From the NCBI GenBank assembly GCA_900541025.1, contig UQIL01000011.1, positions 1 through 64,000 of the forward strand: a stretch of 64,000 nt of DNA, given 5' to 3'. The DNA is from an uncultured Collinsella sp. (GTDB taxonomy: Bacteria > Actinomycetota > Coriobacteriia > Coriobacteriales > Coriobacteriaceae). Shown piece after piece: positions 7,517-21,784 of the stretch (position 1 is the first letter of the stretch; every line of letters starts with the position of its first letter). The position numbers and the translations under genes were made by a program. The notes beneath the pieces were generated by a model that searched no databases, had not been told where the DNA came from, and worked only from the letters and a program-made list of their open reading frames with translations.

Positions 7517-8875
7517 TTATTCCGATACAGTAGCTTCTCGTTGATTTTTCTCCTGCGAAGATGAGTGGCGGGAAATAAGGTCAAAAGCCATCTCGTAGCA
7601 CATTTTTCTATATTCACATGATGCAGGGTGTAGACTCTTGGGCAAGTAGCCGTGCTCGTCTGCAGCCTCCCAGCTACAGCCCCCACCACAGAAAGACCGA
7701 GCCCAACAGTCCGTACAGTCAATTCTTTTTTCGACACCCTGACTCCAGTTTTCAATATACCTAGTTTCGTCAATTCCGGTGACGATGTTGCCCATTTTGA
7801 ATCGCATCATCCCGACAAACCTGTGACAGGGGTATACGTCCCCTTCGGGAGTCACGGAAATAAAACGCCTGCCAGCCCCGCATCCGACAAAGGCGATCCT
7901 GTTGCTCATAATCAAATCAACTGCAGTTTTCAATGTTCTAAACAAGGGCTTTTCCCCTTGATCAATCTGTTTGAGATATTGATCCGCCAAATCTATTAGG
8001 CCCGCCCTGATTTTGTTTAATGAGTGTTCGTCGAGTTTGATATTCTCATCGAATGAGCTCACGGGCGAGAAGTAAATCCTTCTGAAGCCCATCTCTTTAA
8101 ACTGAAGATAGTCTTCAACAAGGTTACAGTTATTATTTGTTAAGGTCGCTCTTGCGCCGAAGGGGAACGACTCGGAAAAACGACGAACGTTTTTGTCGAT
8201 ATCGGAGAAAGAGCCGCCTCCCGTCTTGTACGGGCGCGATGCATCGTGCTTGCATCCTGTACCATCGAGACTAATCAGAACAGAAAACCCGTGCTCCTTG
8301 AAAGAATTCACAGCAGTGTCATTCAAAAGCGTTCCGTTGGTCGTAATAGAATAGGTAAAGTTTCTATTGGGGTATATTCTTTTTGAATAGTCGACCGTTT
8401 TCCATATCAGCGGCTCGTTAATCATGGGTTCCCCACCAAAAAAGACGATCGCAAGCGTTTCGTTTTCCGATGAACTTGCGACGAGGTAGTCGACCGCCTT
8501 GAAGGCTATCTCGTCTGTCATCAGCAGAGGAGACGTTCCATAATCTCCTTTACCGGCAAAACAGTAACTACAACCAAGGTTGCATGCATGTGAAACGTGG
8601 AGTTCGATGGATCTAAGTTTTCGAGGCGTGTCTTTTGTTAAGAAAGTCCGCTCAGACAATCGTTGATACTCATCAATGTCGTCTTCAAGTTCTGCTATGG
8701 TCGTTTGGTCGTAGCCTTTCGCAGCAAGTGACTTTGTTAGCAACTTCGAGTTGACCGTTCTTCCCGATGCTTCAAATATGCGAAGCGCATCTTCTGATGC
8801 TTGGTCAACCTGAAAGCAATTGCGAGTGACCTCATCGAAGCAGTAACGACGATCACTTACTGAGAAAAAATGCAT
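7517..8875 (-). CDS. Radical SAM/SPASM peptide maturase with PqqD-like N-terminus
   Basis: The enzyme has 452 residues from ATG 8875, chosen because GAGGA sits just upstream; GTG 8905 is the longer option. An N-terminal segment of about 80 residues (YCFDEVTRNCFQVD) looks like a PqqD-type leader-recognition element. The radical SAM core has CNLGCSYC (Cys 98, 102, 105), FFGGEP, TTNGTLL and SLDGTG. The C-terminal SPASM domain has C332, C350, C387, C390, C396, C400, C420 and C426, enough for two auxiliary 4Fe-4S clusters, with VTPEGDVYPCHRFVG as in QhpD- and SCIFF-maturase-like enzymes. Those families make Cys thioethers. The downstream Cys/Asp-rich peptides are the likely substrates. Confidence 0.88.
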   Translation of the reverse strand: MHFFSVSDRRYCFDEVTRNCFQVDQASEDALRIFEASGRTVNSKLLTKSLAAKGYDQTTIAELEDDIDEYQRLSERTFLTKDTPRKLRSIELHVSHACNLGCSYCFAGKGDYGTSPLLMTDEIAFKAVDYLVASSSENETLAIVFFGGEPMINEPLIWKTVDYSKRIYPNRNFTYSITTNGTLLNDTAVNSFKEHGFSVLISLDGTGCKHDASRPYKTGGGSFSDIDKNVRRFSESFPFGARATLTNNNCNLVEDYLQFKEMGFRRIYFSPVSSFDENIKLDEHSLNKIRAGLIDLADQYLKQIDQGEKPLFRTLKTAVDLIMSNRIAFVGCGAGRRFISVTPEGDVYPCHRFVGMMRFKMGNIVTGIDETRYIENWSQGVEKRIDCTDCWARSFCGGGCSWEAADEHGYLPKSLHPASCEYRKMCYEMAFDLISRHSSSQEKNQREATVSE

Positions 8876-9445
8876 ACGTTCCTCAATTTCATGCTGGACT
8901 GGCACTAACCTTGTTTATTGTTGCGCAGCTATAAAAAACCACCAGCGGGGATTCGGTGTGCGGCCCAATCGGACTCCCAAAAGGTTCTATTTGAGACTGG
9001 CAAGCTTTGTGTTGTTGGCACTTCGACAGCGCTCTTTATTCCAACATGGAGCCTCGCAGTTTGAGTCGACTTGCCTCTGGAAGGTCCGATCTTAACTTGA
9101 TTTAGGATGAAAACAGATTACAGGCGCGCTCCTCTAGAAAGAAAGGAAACCAATCGCCGCCTTTCACCAGGAAAGTTTTTATAGCCCACCTCGAGCAAAA
9201 TGAAAGATGCGAGAGCGATTGGGGAACAACGCGAATCTCCCCTTTTGGGTGGGAGCGAGCCTTCAGCCACCGGCGAACGACTCGCCCTGGTCAGAATCTG
9301 GAAGTGGTGCCGGGCCGCTTGGGCCTCCCCGGTGACTTCGTGGGGCTTACCTGCCTGACGTCGAGGAGTACATCCGCAAGATTCGTTCCCTATGCCGTTT
9401 GCTCTCACGCCCGCCTTAGTTCCAAGTCGGGCGAGCCGCCGCGCT
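8876..9445. other. Gene-poor right part of the accessory island
   Basis: About 570 bases separate the maturase start from the broken FHA copy. I find no complete gene with an SD on either strand. A short plus-strand frame near 9348-9417 (LPDVEEYIRKIRSLCRLL) resembles the tail of some gene but cannot be named. The maturase promoter should lie at 8876-8960 on the minus strand; no convincing -35/-10 pair was seen. Confidence 0.4.
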
Positions 9446-9871
9446 CATGCGACCCGTGGCGGCGACACGTCGACGCCGCGCTCGCTGAGCACATCTTCGG
9501 TCGCGGGCGAGCACGAGGTCGCGCCGGCGCATCCGCTGGGACTGCTGTGCGTGCAAAACGGCTACGTGGTGAGCGTCCCGCGCTGGATTCAGCCGAGTGA
9601 GGAAGGCGTTGAGATCGGCGCGCTGGCAACGGGGGAGGGCGGCATCACCGACGACGTCTCGGCCCGCCATGCCCATATCTGGTGCGATGCTCAAAATATC
9701 TGACACGTCGAGGACTTGTCGTCCACCAACGGAACCGTGGTGGTAAACGGCGCGACGAACGTCTGCATCCAGGTCGAGCCCGGCCGCTCCGCTCAGCTCA
9801 ACCCCGGCGACGAGCTCAGACTTGGCGAATCCACCACCTACGCTATCCTCCTCGGCGTCGGCGCCCTCTAG
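9446..9871 (+). pseudogene. Truncated second copy of the FHA gene
   Basis: The frame is homologous to the last 140 or so codons of the FHA gene at 2192-3130 and keeps SARHAHIWC and EDLSSTNGT. It lacks the 5' part and has TGG changed to TGA at 9701-9703 in the middle of the FHA domain. The remaining frame is clean, and most differences from the intact copy are synonymous, so this sequence was under selection until recently. It forms the right-hand direct repeat of the island. Confidence 0.85.
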
Positions 9872-9919
9872 TCGGCAGATGGGGACGTTCCTTTTATGCC
9901 GGCACTCCGGGACACTCCA
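9872..9919. repeat. REP-like unit, copy 2
   Basis: It has the same two-half structure as the unit directly after the FHA gene (GGGGACGTTCC, then GCCGGCACTCCGGGACAC). It is part of the larger direct repeat, so it was probably copied with it rather than inserted independently. Confidence 0.7.
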
Positions 9920-9977
9920 TGGCGCGCCAGGGCCAATCGCCCGGGGACGAAGCGTTCATTTTGGCCCTTGGCGGTCA

Positions 9978-10321
9978 CCCGAGGTAAACCTTTACCGCCC
10001 ACCTATATTTGTCGAAATTACACTTGGCGGCGGGGTACAATAAACCCGCATGCGGATTTCCGTTGCGGGTGCCTCCCATCGCCGGGGCGTGCCCGGGAGC
10101 ATCCGGCATGCGGCCTTTGCGGCGCTCGGTCATGTGCAAGACGGGCAGCTGGGCCTGTGGAGTGCGTGCAGCCCTCCTCGCCTCGGCATGCCTTCTCTCC
10201 ACGCCATGTACCTGCTGCTCAGCCTGCCTGCCAGATGATGGAAGCAACAGCGAAAATCCCATCACGCCAATATCCCGGCGATCGCCGGGGCCTGTATACC
10301 TATATGAGAGGAGAGGGGTAT
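9978..10321 (+). promoter_or_regulatory. Promoter and long leader of nifJ
   Basis: A TACAAT box at 10034-10039 is the best -10 candidate, with TCGAAA 18 bases upstream as a poor -35. This would give an untranslated leader of about 275 nt, GC-rich and with several possible stems (for example GCATGCGG with CCGGCATGCGG). I could not match it to a known riboswitch class. No gene is supported here; the frame running from 9896 into nifJ lacks an SD and is best read as leader. Confidence 0.4.
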
Positions 10322-13861
<3,540 letters not shown>

Positions 13862-13872
13862 GTCTCCCACCG

Positions 13873-13995
13873 CAGGATCTGAGGGCTGACCTTCGCGGAC
13901 GTCCTCGGACATGAAAGAACCCCCGCTGCGCACTACGTGCAGCGGGGGTTCTTTCGTCCTGCGGAGTGTCCGCGAAGGTCAGCCCTCAGATCCTG
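13873..13995. terminator. Giant nested palindrome after nifJ
   Basis: The outer arms 13873-13900 and 13968-13995 are a perfect 28-bp inverted repeat. Nested inside are perfect 17-bp arms 13913-13929 and 13939-13955 (GAAAGAACCCCCGCTGC). The inner hairpin with its TTCTTTC tail can serve as the nifJ terminator. The outer stem goes far beyond what termination needs. Confidence 0.85.
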
Positions 13996-14516
13996 CTACG
14001 ACTATGTCCTCGGATTGTGTGGGCGGATGAAGGACGTAGTTGGCCGGGTATCCCGTTCCTTTCGCTGTTTCGCGGCTTTGCCGCGAAACCTCGCGCCACT
14101 TTGGGGATGGATGGGGGACTTGGCTGTTGCCGCCTTTTCGGAGCGCTTCTTTATTCCTTTTGCTGGATGAAAAGCCCCTTGTTTTTGCAGTGGTGCATAC
14201 TTGACTTATAAGTGCATAGAATCTCGTATAGCGCGAGTAAGATATTGCGCTGTCCGTTTTGTGTTTAGCAGAGATGTAGTTTGCATAATCCAACATAATC
14301 CTCGCTTCATTTAAATAAAGTCGCACGTAAATTACGTAGATATGTCTGAGCTGGAGTTCTGTACGCTGAGCGGATAAAAACGACCGTTCACCGTTCTGCT
14401 ATTTTCAAAATGAATAAAATGAGCGATAAAGAGAATATAAACCTTAATAAACTCGCGTATCGCACGGACGCGGGTTATTAATGGGTTGTAGGCCTTTTAC
14501 AGAAAGGATTCCAGCA
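13996..14516. other. Gene-free spacer before carbamate kinase
   Basis: About 520 bases without a supported gene. A clean 9-bp hairpin lies at 14067-14089 (GTTTCGCGG with CCGCGAAAC). From about 14190 the sequence becomes AT-rich and should hold the carbamate kinase promoter, but no unambiguous -35/-10 pair is visible. Confidence 0.45.
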
Positions 14517-15479
14517 ATGTCTAAGCCTCTTGGTAAGCCCGATCGTATTGTCGTCGCCCTTGGCGGCAACGCCCTCGGCAACAACCCCGTCGAGCAGATC
14601 GAGGCCGTGAGCAACACCGCCCACGCTCTCCTCGGTCTCATCGAGCAGGGCAACGAGATCATCATCACCCACGGCAACGGCCCGCAGGTCGGCATGATCC
14701 AGAACGCCTTCGCCGCCGCCCACGACGCCATCGGCACCCCCGAGATGCCGCTGCCCGAGTGCGGCGCCATGTCTCAGGGCTACATTGGTTATCACCTGCA
14801 GCAGGGCATCGGCCGCGAGATGCACAAGCGCTATAAGCGTTGGCACGCCGCCACCGTCGTCACCCAGATCGAGTGCGACCCGGATGATCCCGCGTTCAAG
14901 AACCCGACCAAGCCGATCGGCCCCTTCTACACCGAGGAGCAGGCCAAGGAGTTCATGGCCGAGGATCCCTCCAAGGTCTTCGTCGAGGATTCCGGCCGCG
15001 GCTGGCGTCGCGTCGTCGCTTCCCCCGATCCCAAGAAGATCGTCGAGGCTGACTCCATCCTCAACCTGCTCGACAACGAGTTCATCGTCATCGCCTGCGG
15101 TGGCGGCGGCATTCCCGTCGTCCGCGACTACGAGAACAAGGGCTGCTACAAGGGCGTTCCCGCCGTCATCGACAAGGACCTGGGCGGCGAGCTGCTGGCC
15201 GAGGACTGCGATGCTGACGTTCTGTTCCTGCTGACCGCCGTTGAGCATGTTGCCATCAACTTTGGCAAGCCCAACCAGGAGGAGCTCGAGGACCTCACCG
15301 CCGACGAGGCCGAGCGCCTGGCAGACGAGGGTCAGTTCGGCAAGGGTTCCATGGAGCCCAAGGTTCGCGCTGCCATCAAGTTCGCCCGTTCCCGCAAGGG
15401 CCGCACCTGCATCATCGGCGCCCTGGACAAGGCCGCCGAGACCATGGCCGGCCTCTCCGGTACCCGCATCCACGAGTAG
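14517..15479 (+). CDS. arcC: Carbamate kinase
   Basis: This 320-residue protein of the amino-acid kinase fold interconverts carbamoyl phosphate plus ADP with ATP plus carbamate, normally the ATP-yielding last step of arginine, agmatine or purine-derived fermentation. Family hallmarks are the N-terminal VVALGGNAL, THGNGPQVG, the GPFY segment, CGGGGIPVV and DKDLGGELLA near the ATP site, and a C-terminal KVRAA segment. Length is typical. ATG 14517 follows AAAGGA; the longer frame from 14481 has no SD. No arginine deiminase or ornithine carbamoyltransferase gene is adjacent, so its carbamoyl phosphate source is elsewhere. Confidence 0.95.
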   Translation: MSKPLGKPDRIVVALGGNALGNNPVEQIEAVSNTAHALLGLIEQGNEIIITHGNGPQVGMIQNAFAAAHDAIGTPEMPLPECGAMSQGYIGYHLQQGIGREMHKRYKRWHAATVVTQIECDPDDPAFKNPTKPIGPFYTEEQAKEFMAEDPSKVFVEDSGRGWRRVVASPDPKKIVEADSILNLLDNEFIVIACGGGGIPVVRDYENKGCYKGVPAVIDKDLGGELLAEDCDADVLFLLTAVEHVAINFGKPNQEELEDLTADEAERLADEGQFGKGSMEPKVRAAIKFARSRKGRTCIIGALDKAAETMAGLSGTRIHE

Positions 15480-15544
15480 TCTCTACTCTGTTGCCTCTCT
15501 CGTGGGCGCCAGGCAAAGCGCCCACAAACTAGCCTCTCTTCATG

Positions 15545-15577
15545 AGCCCCGCAGTCCGCTCCGGCTGCGGGGCTTTT
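15545..15577 (+). terminator. Intrinsic terminator after arcC
   Basis: The 10-bp stem AGCCCCGCAG / CTGCGGGGCT is followed by TTTGCT. It lies 65 bp after the stop codon. Confidence 0.85.
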
Positions 15578-15593
15578 GCTATTCACCTAGTCG

Positions 15594-15684
15594 TTGGGGA
15601 CGTTCTTAAATGACTAGTCAAACAAGAGCGTCCCCAATGACCACTCATTTAAGTCTGTCCCCAATGACTGCGGAAAGCGCATCT
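15594..15684. repeat. Repeat cluster with TCATTTAAGTCTGTCCCC
   Basis: The 29 bases at 15639-15667 recur exactly at 21745-21773. They are followed here by GCGGAAAGCGCATC, a second repeat word that occurs several more times near 21.5-21.7 kb. Both sites are intergenic. Confidence 0.65.
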
Positions 15685-15834
15685 CACACCGGCACATGGC
15701 TTTCGGGTCCTTTCTCCGTGCTCCCTATAAGTTCGGCTGGACTCCCCGCAACCTGTTCCGAGTTGGCGGAACGAGCGCGACGTGGAGTGTCATTCTTTAC
15801 CGCGTTAGACTAGACGCAGGGAAAGGAGGAGGAC

Positions 15835-17730
15835 ATGGATGCTCGCGTCAAGCAGCTTGTAAATATGATCGAGGACGCTCAGCCTGTCGCTGTCGCGGTA
15901 CTTGCCAAGCGTCTCGAGGTAAGCGAGCGCGCCGTGAGAAACTATATCCATCGCGCAAACGACAACCTTGCAGGGGTTGCACGCATCGTTGGCAGCAAGG
16001 GGCAGTATCGTATCGATGTTGCACGTGCAGATGAGCTTGCTCGCTTGCTAGACGGTGCGGCTCAGGCCCATCCGGGCATTCCTGATACGCGCGACGGCCG
16101 TGTGTCCTTCCTTCTTAACGACCTCCTCATGCGGTCCCAGTGGGTGACGATTGAGGAGTATGCGGATTTACTCTACGTTTCGGCGCGAACTCTGTCCAAT
16201 GACATGCGTCTGGTAGAGCAGAAACTCGCCCAATTTGACTTAACGCTCGAAAAGCGCCCACGCTACGGAATCCGCGTTGCGGGCGGGGAGTCGCAACGGC
16301 GCCTGTGCCTGGCCTCGCTGGTGAGGCCCGTGTTGCCCGACACCGACGATGCAAAGCTCGCCGAGCGCCTGCGGGCCATCGCCGCATGTGTGGACGATGC
16401 CCTGACGGCCTCGCCCGTCACGGTGAGCTCGCTGGCATCCCGCAATCTCATCATGCATCTTTACATTGCTCTTGGCCGCATCGAGCAGGGCTGCTATGTC
16501 CCAGCTGCAGAATCGGACGTTCAAAAACTGGAGGGAACGCGCGAATACGCCGCGGCTTTCCAGATTGCCGCAAACATCAAGGATGCCCTGGGCGTGAGCA
16601 TGCCCCGAGAAGAGGTTGCCTTTATCGCAATCCATTTGCTCGGCAGGGGCACGGGCGTGCCCGAGAAGGGCTCTGCCGTTATCTCGGACGAGATGTGGGA
16701 GATTGCTTCCGAGATGGTACGTGCGGTCAACGATGAGTTTAGGTTTGACTTTAGCGGCGATCTTGAACTTCGCATGAACCTTGCTCGGCATATCGGCCCT
16801 CTGGGCTATCGCCTTGAATATCACATGCATATGGATAACCCCATGCTGCCCGATATCAAGACGAGGTTTCCGTTGGCCTATTCGATGGCAGCTGGCACCT
16901 CGCAGGTACTCGAGCGTCATTTTGGCAGCCAGCCCTCTGATGAAGAGCTCGGCTACATCGCCATGGCATTTGCCCTGGCCCTCGAGCAGCAAGCCGACCA
17001 GCCGCGTCGCAAGCGCATCCTGATCGTGTGCGCCTCGGGAGCGGGAAGCGCCCGTATGCTCGAGCACCAGTACCGCAAGCAGTTTGGCATGTATATCGAT
17101 TCGATTGAGACATGCGATGTCGCCCGCGTGGGGACGTTCGATTTTTCGCACATCGACTACGTGTTCACAACGGTGCCGCTCAACGTCAAGTTGCCCGTGC
17201 CCGTCCGCGAGGCCGATTTCTTCTTGGAGACGAGCGATGTCAACGCTATCCGCAAGGTGCTGAGCGACGACACTGCGCAATCGGACTCCGTAAGCTCTTT
17301 CTTTAGCCGTGCCCTGTTCTTCAACCGCGTTGAGGCGTCGTCGAAGCAGGCCGTTCTCCGATATCTCTCCGAGCGCGCCGTCGAGAGCGGCCGTGTCGAT
17401 GCCCAGTTTGCCCAAGAGGTCGCCGAGCGCGAGAGCGCGAGTGCCACCTCGTTTGGCAATGGGGTAGCCATGCCCCATGGGATGCATCCCTTGAGCGCCG
17501 AGGCCTTTGTTACCGTGGGCCTGCTCGAACATCCCATTCTTTGGGACGAATACGGCCATGAGGTCGATATCGTCTTTATGGTGTCGTTTGCCCGGTCGGG
17601 CGGCGATGAGGCGCGGATCTTGAGCTCACTGCTCGCCGAGATCTTTATGGACCGCCAGGGGGTCGAGCGCCTACGCGAGCGCCGGTCCTGGCATGAGCTG
17701 ATGGCGCTTGTGCAAGCGCATACGGCTTAA
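15835..17730 (+). CDS. LicR/MtlR-type PTS-controlled transcription activator
   Basis: This 631-residue regulator has a PRD and PTS architecture. There are two N-terminal winged HTH domains (LAKRLEVSERAVRNYI near 22-37; LLYVSARTLSNDMRLVEQ near 113-130), two PTS regulation domains with His in HLYIALG, HLLGRG and the RHIGPLGYRLEY motif, a IIB-like domain with Cys in VCASGAGSARML, and a C-terminal IIA-like domain with the phospho-His motif VAMPHG. It should sense sugar flux through phosphorylation by HPr and IIB. It sits just upstream of the IIA-IIB-IIC-glucosidase genes it most likely activates. GGAGGAGG precedes the ATG. Confidence 0.9.
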   Translation: MDARVKQLVNMIEDAQPVAVAVLAKRLEVSERAVRNYIHRANDNLAGVARIVGSKGQYRIDVARADELARLLDGAAQAHPGIPDTRDGRVSFLLNDLLMRSQWVTIEEYADLLYVSARTLSNDMRLVEQKLAQFDLTLEKRPRYGIRVAGGESQRRLCLASLVRPVLPDTDDAKLAERLRAIAACVDDALTASPVTVSSLASRNLIMHLYIALGRIEQGCYVPAAESDVQKLEGTREYAAAFQIAANIKDALGVSMPREEVAFIAIHLLGRGTGVPEKGSAVISDEMWEIASEMVRAVNDEFRFDFSGDLELRMNLARHIGPLGYRLEYHMHMDNPMLPDIKTRFPLAYSMAAGTSQVLERHFGSQPSDEELGYIAMAFALALEQQADQPRRKRILIVCASGAGSARMLEHQYRKQFGMYIDSIETCDVARVGTFDFSHIDYVFTTVPLNVKLPVPVREADFFLETSDVNAIRKVLSDDTAQSDSVSSFFSRALFFNRVEASSKQAVLRYLSERAVESGRVDAQFAQEVAERESASATSFGNGVAMPHGMHPLSAEAFVTVGLLEHPILWDEYGHEVDIVFMVSFARSGGDEARILSSLLAEIFMDRQGVERLRERRSWHELMALVQAHTA

Positions 17731-17849
17731 GACTTCTTTTGTCGATAACCCTGTCTGTCTACCTGCAATAAACCTCGAGGATTGCGGGCGGGAGATAGGC
17801 GTTTCGAATATTCAAGTACAAACCAAACATCACGGGAGAGGAGACCGTT

Positions 17850-18176
17850 ATGGACGATCAGGGAACCGAGATGGTTTCGTTTCAGCTGGTCGCTGCAGCG
17901 GGAGAGGCACGCAGCCTTGCCTTCGAAGCCCTTGAAAAGGCAAAAGCGGGGGATTTTGACGCCGCCGCCAAACTCATGAAGCAGTCAAAGGATGCGGGAA
18001 TCAAGGCTCACCACATCCAAACGCAGCTGCTTTCGACTGAGGCAGCGGGCGAGCATCTGTCGGTGGATGTGTTGCTGGTCCATGCTCAGGACCACCTCAT
18101 GTGCTCCATGCTTGCTCAGGAGCTCGTGCAGGAGCTGATCTGCCTGTATGAGTGCACTGCAACCAAGAACGCCTAG
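17850..18176 (+). CDS. PTS lactose/cellobiose-family IIA component
   Basis: This 108-residue all-helical IIA receives phosphate from HPr. The phospho-His is H78 in LLVHAQDHLM, with D81 of the trimer metal site; the IKAHHIQTQLL helix is also conserved. A GAGAGGAG SD precedes the ATG. First gene of the transporter operon, 120 bp after the regulator, followed by IIB and IIC. Confidence 0.92.
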   Translation: MDDQGTEMVSFQLVAAAGEARSLAFEALEKAKAGDFDAAAKLMKQSKDAGIKAHHIQTQLLSTEAAGEHLSVDVLLVHAQDHLMCSMLAQELVQELICLYECTATKNA

Positions 18177-18222
18177 CGGCGTGCGGTGACTATTCAACCA
18201 ATCAATGCGAAGGGAATCCCTT

Positions 18223-18516
18223 ATGAAGATCCTTCTTGTTTGCGCAGCTGGTCTGTCTACAAGCATTCTGATGAAGAAACTCGAGAAATATGCGGAGCAA
18301 AACGGCATCGAGCTCGATATCGATGCGGTGGGTATCGGCGAGTATCAGGAGACGTGCGCCAATTATGACGTGCTGCTCTTGGGGCCGCAGGTGTCCTACC
18401 AGCTCAACACCGTCAAGCAGGGGAGCGGTAAGCCGACCGCGGTCATCCCCGCACAGGACTACGGCATGGGCAACGCCGCCAACGTGCTGGCACTCGCCCA
18501 GTCGCTGTTGGGTTAG
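18223..18516 (+). CDS. PTS lactose/cellobiose-family IIB component
   Basis: This 97-residue protein passes phosphate from IIA to the incoming sugar. The active Cys is C7 in MKILLVCAAGLSTS, followed by the typical DVLLLGPQVSYQ strand. ATG 18223 is preferred to 18205 because the conserved family N-terminus starts there. It ends 9 bp before the IIC gene. Confidence 0.92.
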   Translation: MKILLVCAAGLSTSILMKKLEKYAEQNGIELDIDAVGIGEYQETCANYDVLLLGPQVSYQLNTVKQGSGKPTAVIPAQDYGMGNAANVLALAQSLLG

Positions 18517-18525
18517 GAGGCGACC

Positions 18526-21331
<2,806 letters not shown>

Positions 21332-21349
21332 CTCTTGCAGGTCTGTTGC

Positions 21350-21384
21350 CCCCGCGGTCCGCTTCGGCCGCGGGGGCTTTTGTT
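21350..21384 (+). terminator. Intrinsic terminator of the beta-glucoside operon
   Basis: A CCCCCGCGG / CCGCGGGGGC stem followed by TTTTGTT, about 20 bp after the GH1 stop. Confidence 0.85.
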
Positions 21385-21428
21385 ATTGAGGCGGCTGTTC
21401 ATGAGGAGCATTGCAGGCTGCGGAAACC

Positions 21429-21476
21429 CGGCACTTGGGGACGTTCCTTTCCTGCCGGCAGCTTGGGACAGTCCTT
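21429..21476. repeat. REP-like unit, copy 3
   Basis: CGGCACTTGGGGACGTTCC followed by TGCCGGCAGCTTGGGACAGT; the same two-half pattern as the copies next to the FHA gene and its duplicate. Confidence 0.7.
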
Positions 21477-21489
21477 AAAGGCCGCATCG

Positions 21490-21773
21490 ATCAACTGCGG
21501 AAAGCACATCCCAGAATGAGCGTCCAACATGGGGTGCGGTTTCCCTTGAGGCCCTCAATCGGAAAATGCATCCCGGATTTTTGTCGAAAAGCGGTCCCTA
21601 GTTTCCCAAACGGGCCGCTAACGGAAAGCGCATCCCGCTATTGGGCCCCAAAGCAGGATGCGCTTTCCGTGCTGGCAGTTCCAAGCAGTTCGGGATGGCC
21701 CTTTTCGTCTGCTCTCGGCCGGCGTCCGTAAGACTGTCCCCGACGACCACTCATTTAAGTCTGTCCCCAATGA
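21490..21773. repeat. Cluster of GGAAAGCGCATCCC words with a 15-bp hairpin
   Basis: Variants of GCGGAAAGCGCATCCC occur near 21496, 21560 and 21623. Perfect 15-bp arms (21621-21635 with 21656-21670) form a hairpin, and 21745-21773 repeats 15639-15667. The spacer has no gene. Confidence 0.65.
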
Positions 21774-21784
21774 GTGCCCAATGA

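Larger units (their letters stand above)
9446..9977 (+). repeat. Right copy of the island-bounding direct repeat
   Basis: This stretch is homologous to 2698-3237, comprising the FHA 3' half, the REP-like unit at 9872-9919 and a shared GGCCCTTGGCGGTCA tail. Having such long same-orientation copies at both ends fits integration by homologous recombination with a diverged allele, and would allow loss of the island by recombination. Confidence 0.8.

Noticed and set aside
9896..10321. 142-codon N-terminal extension of nifJ
   Set aside because: PFOR proteins start MARKFKSMDGN-like; the extension is Cys/Arg/Pro-rich, overlaps repeat DNA and lacks an SD, while ATG 10322 has one.
15594..15684. CRISPR-like repeats near 15.6 and 21.7 kb
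   Set aside because: Repeat words are not evenly spaced, no constant spacers exist and no cas genes are in the window; they fit REP-like elements.
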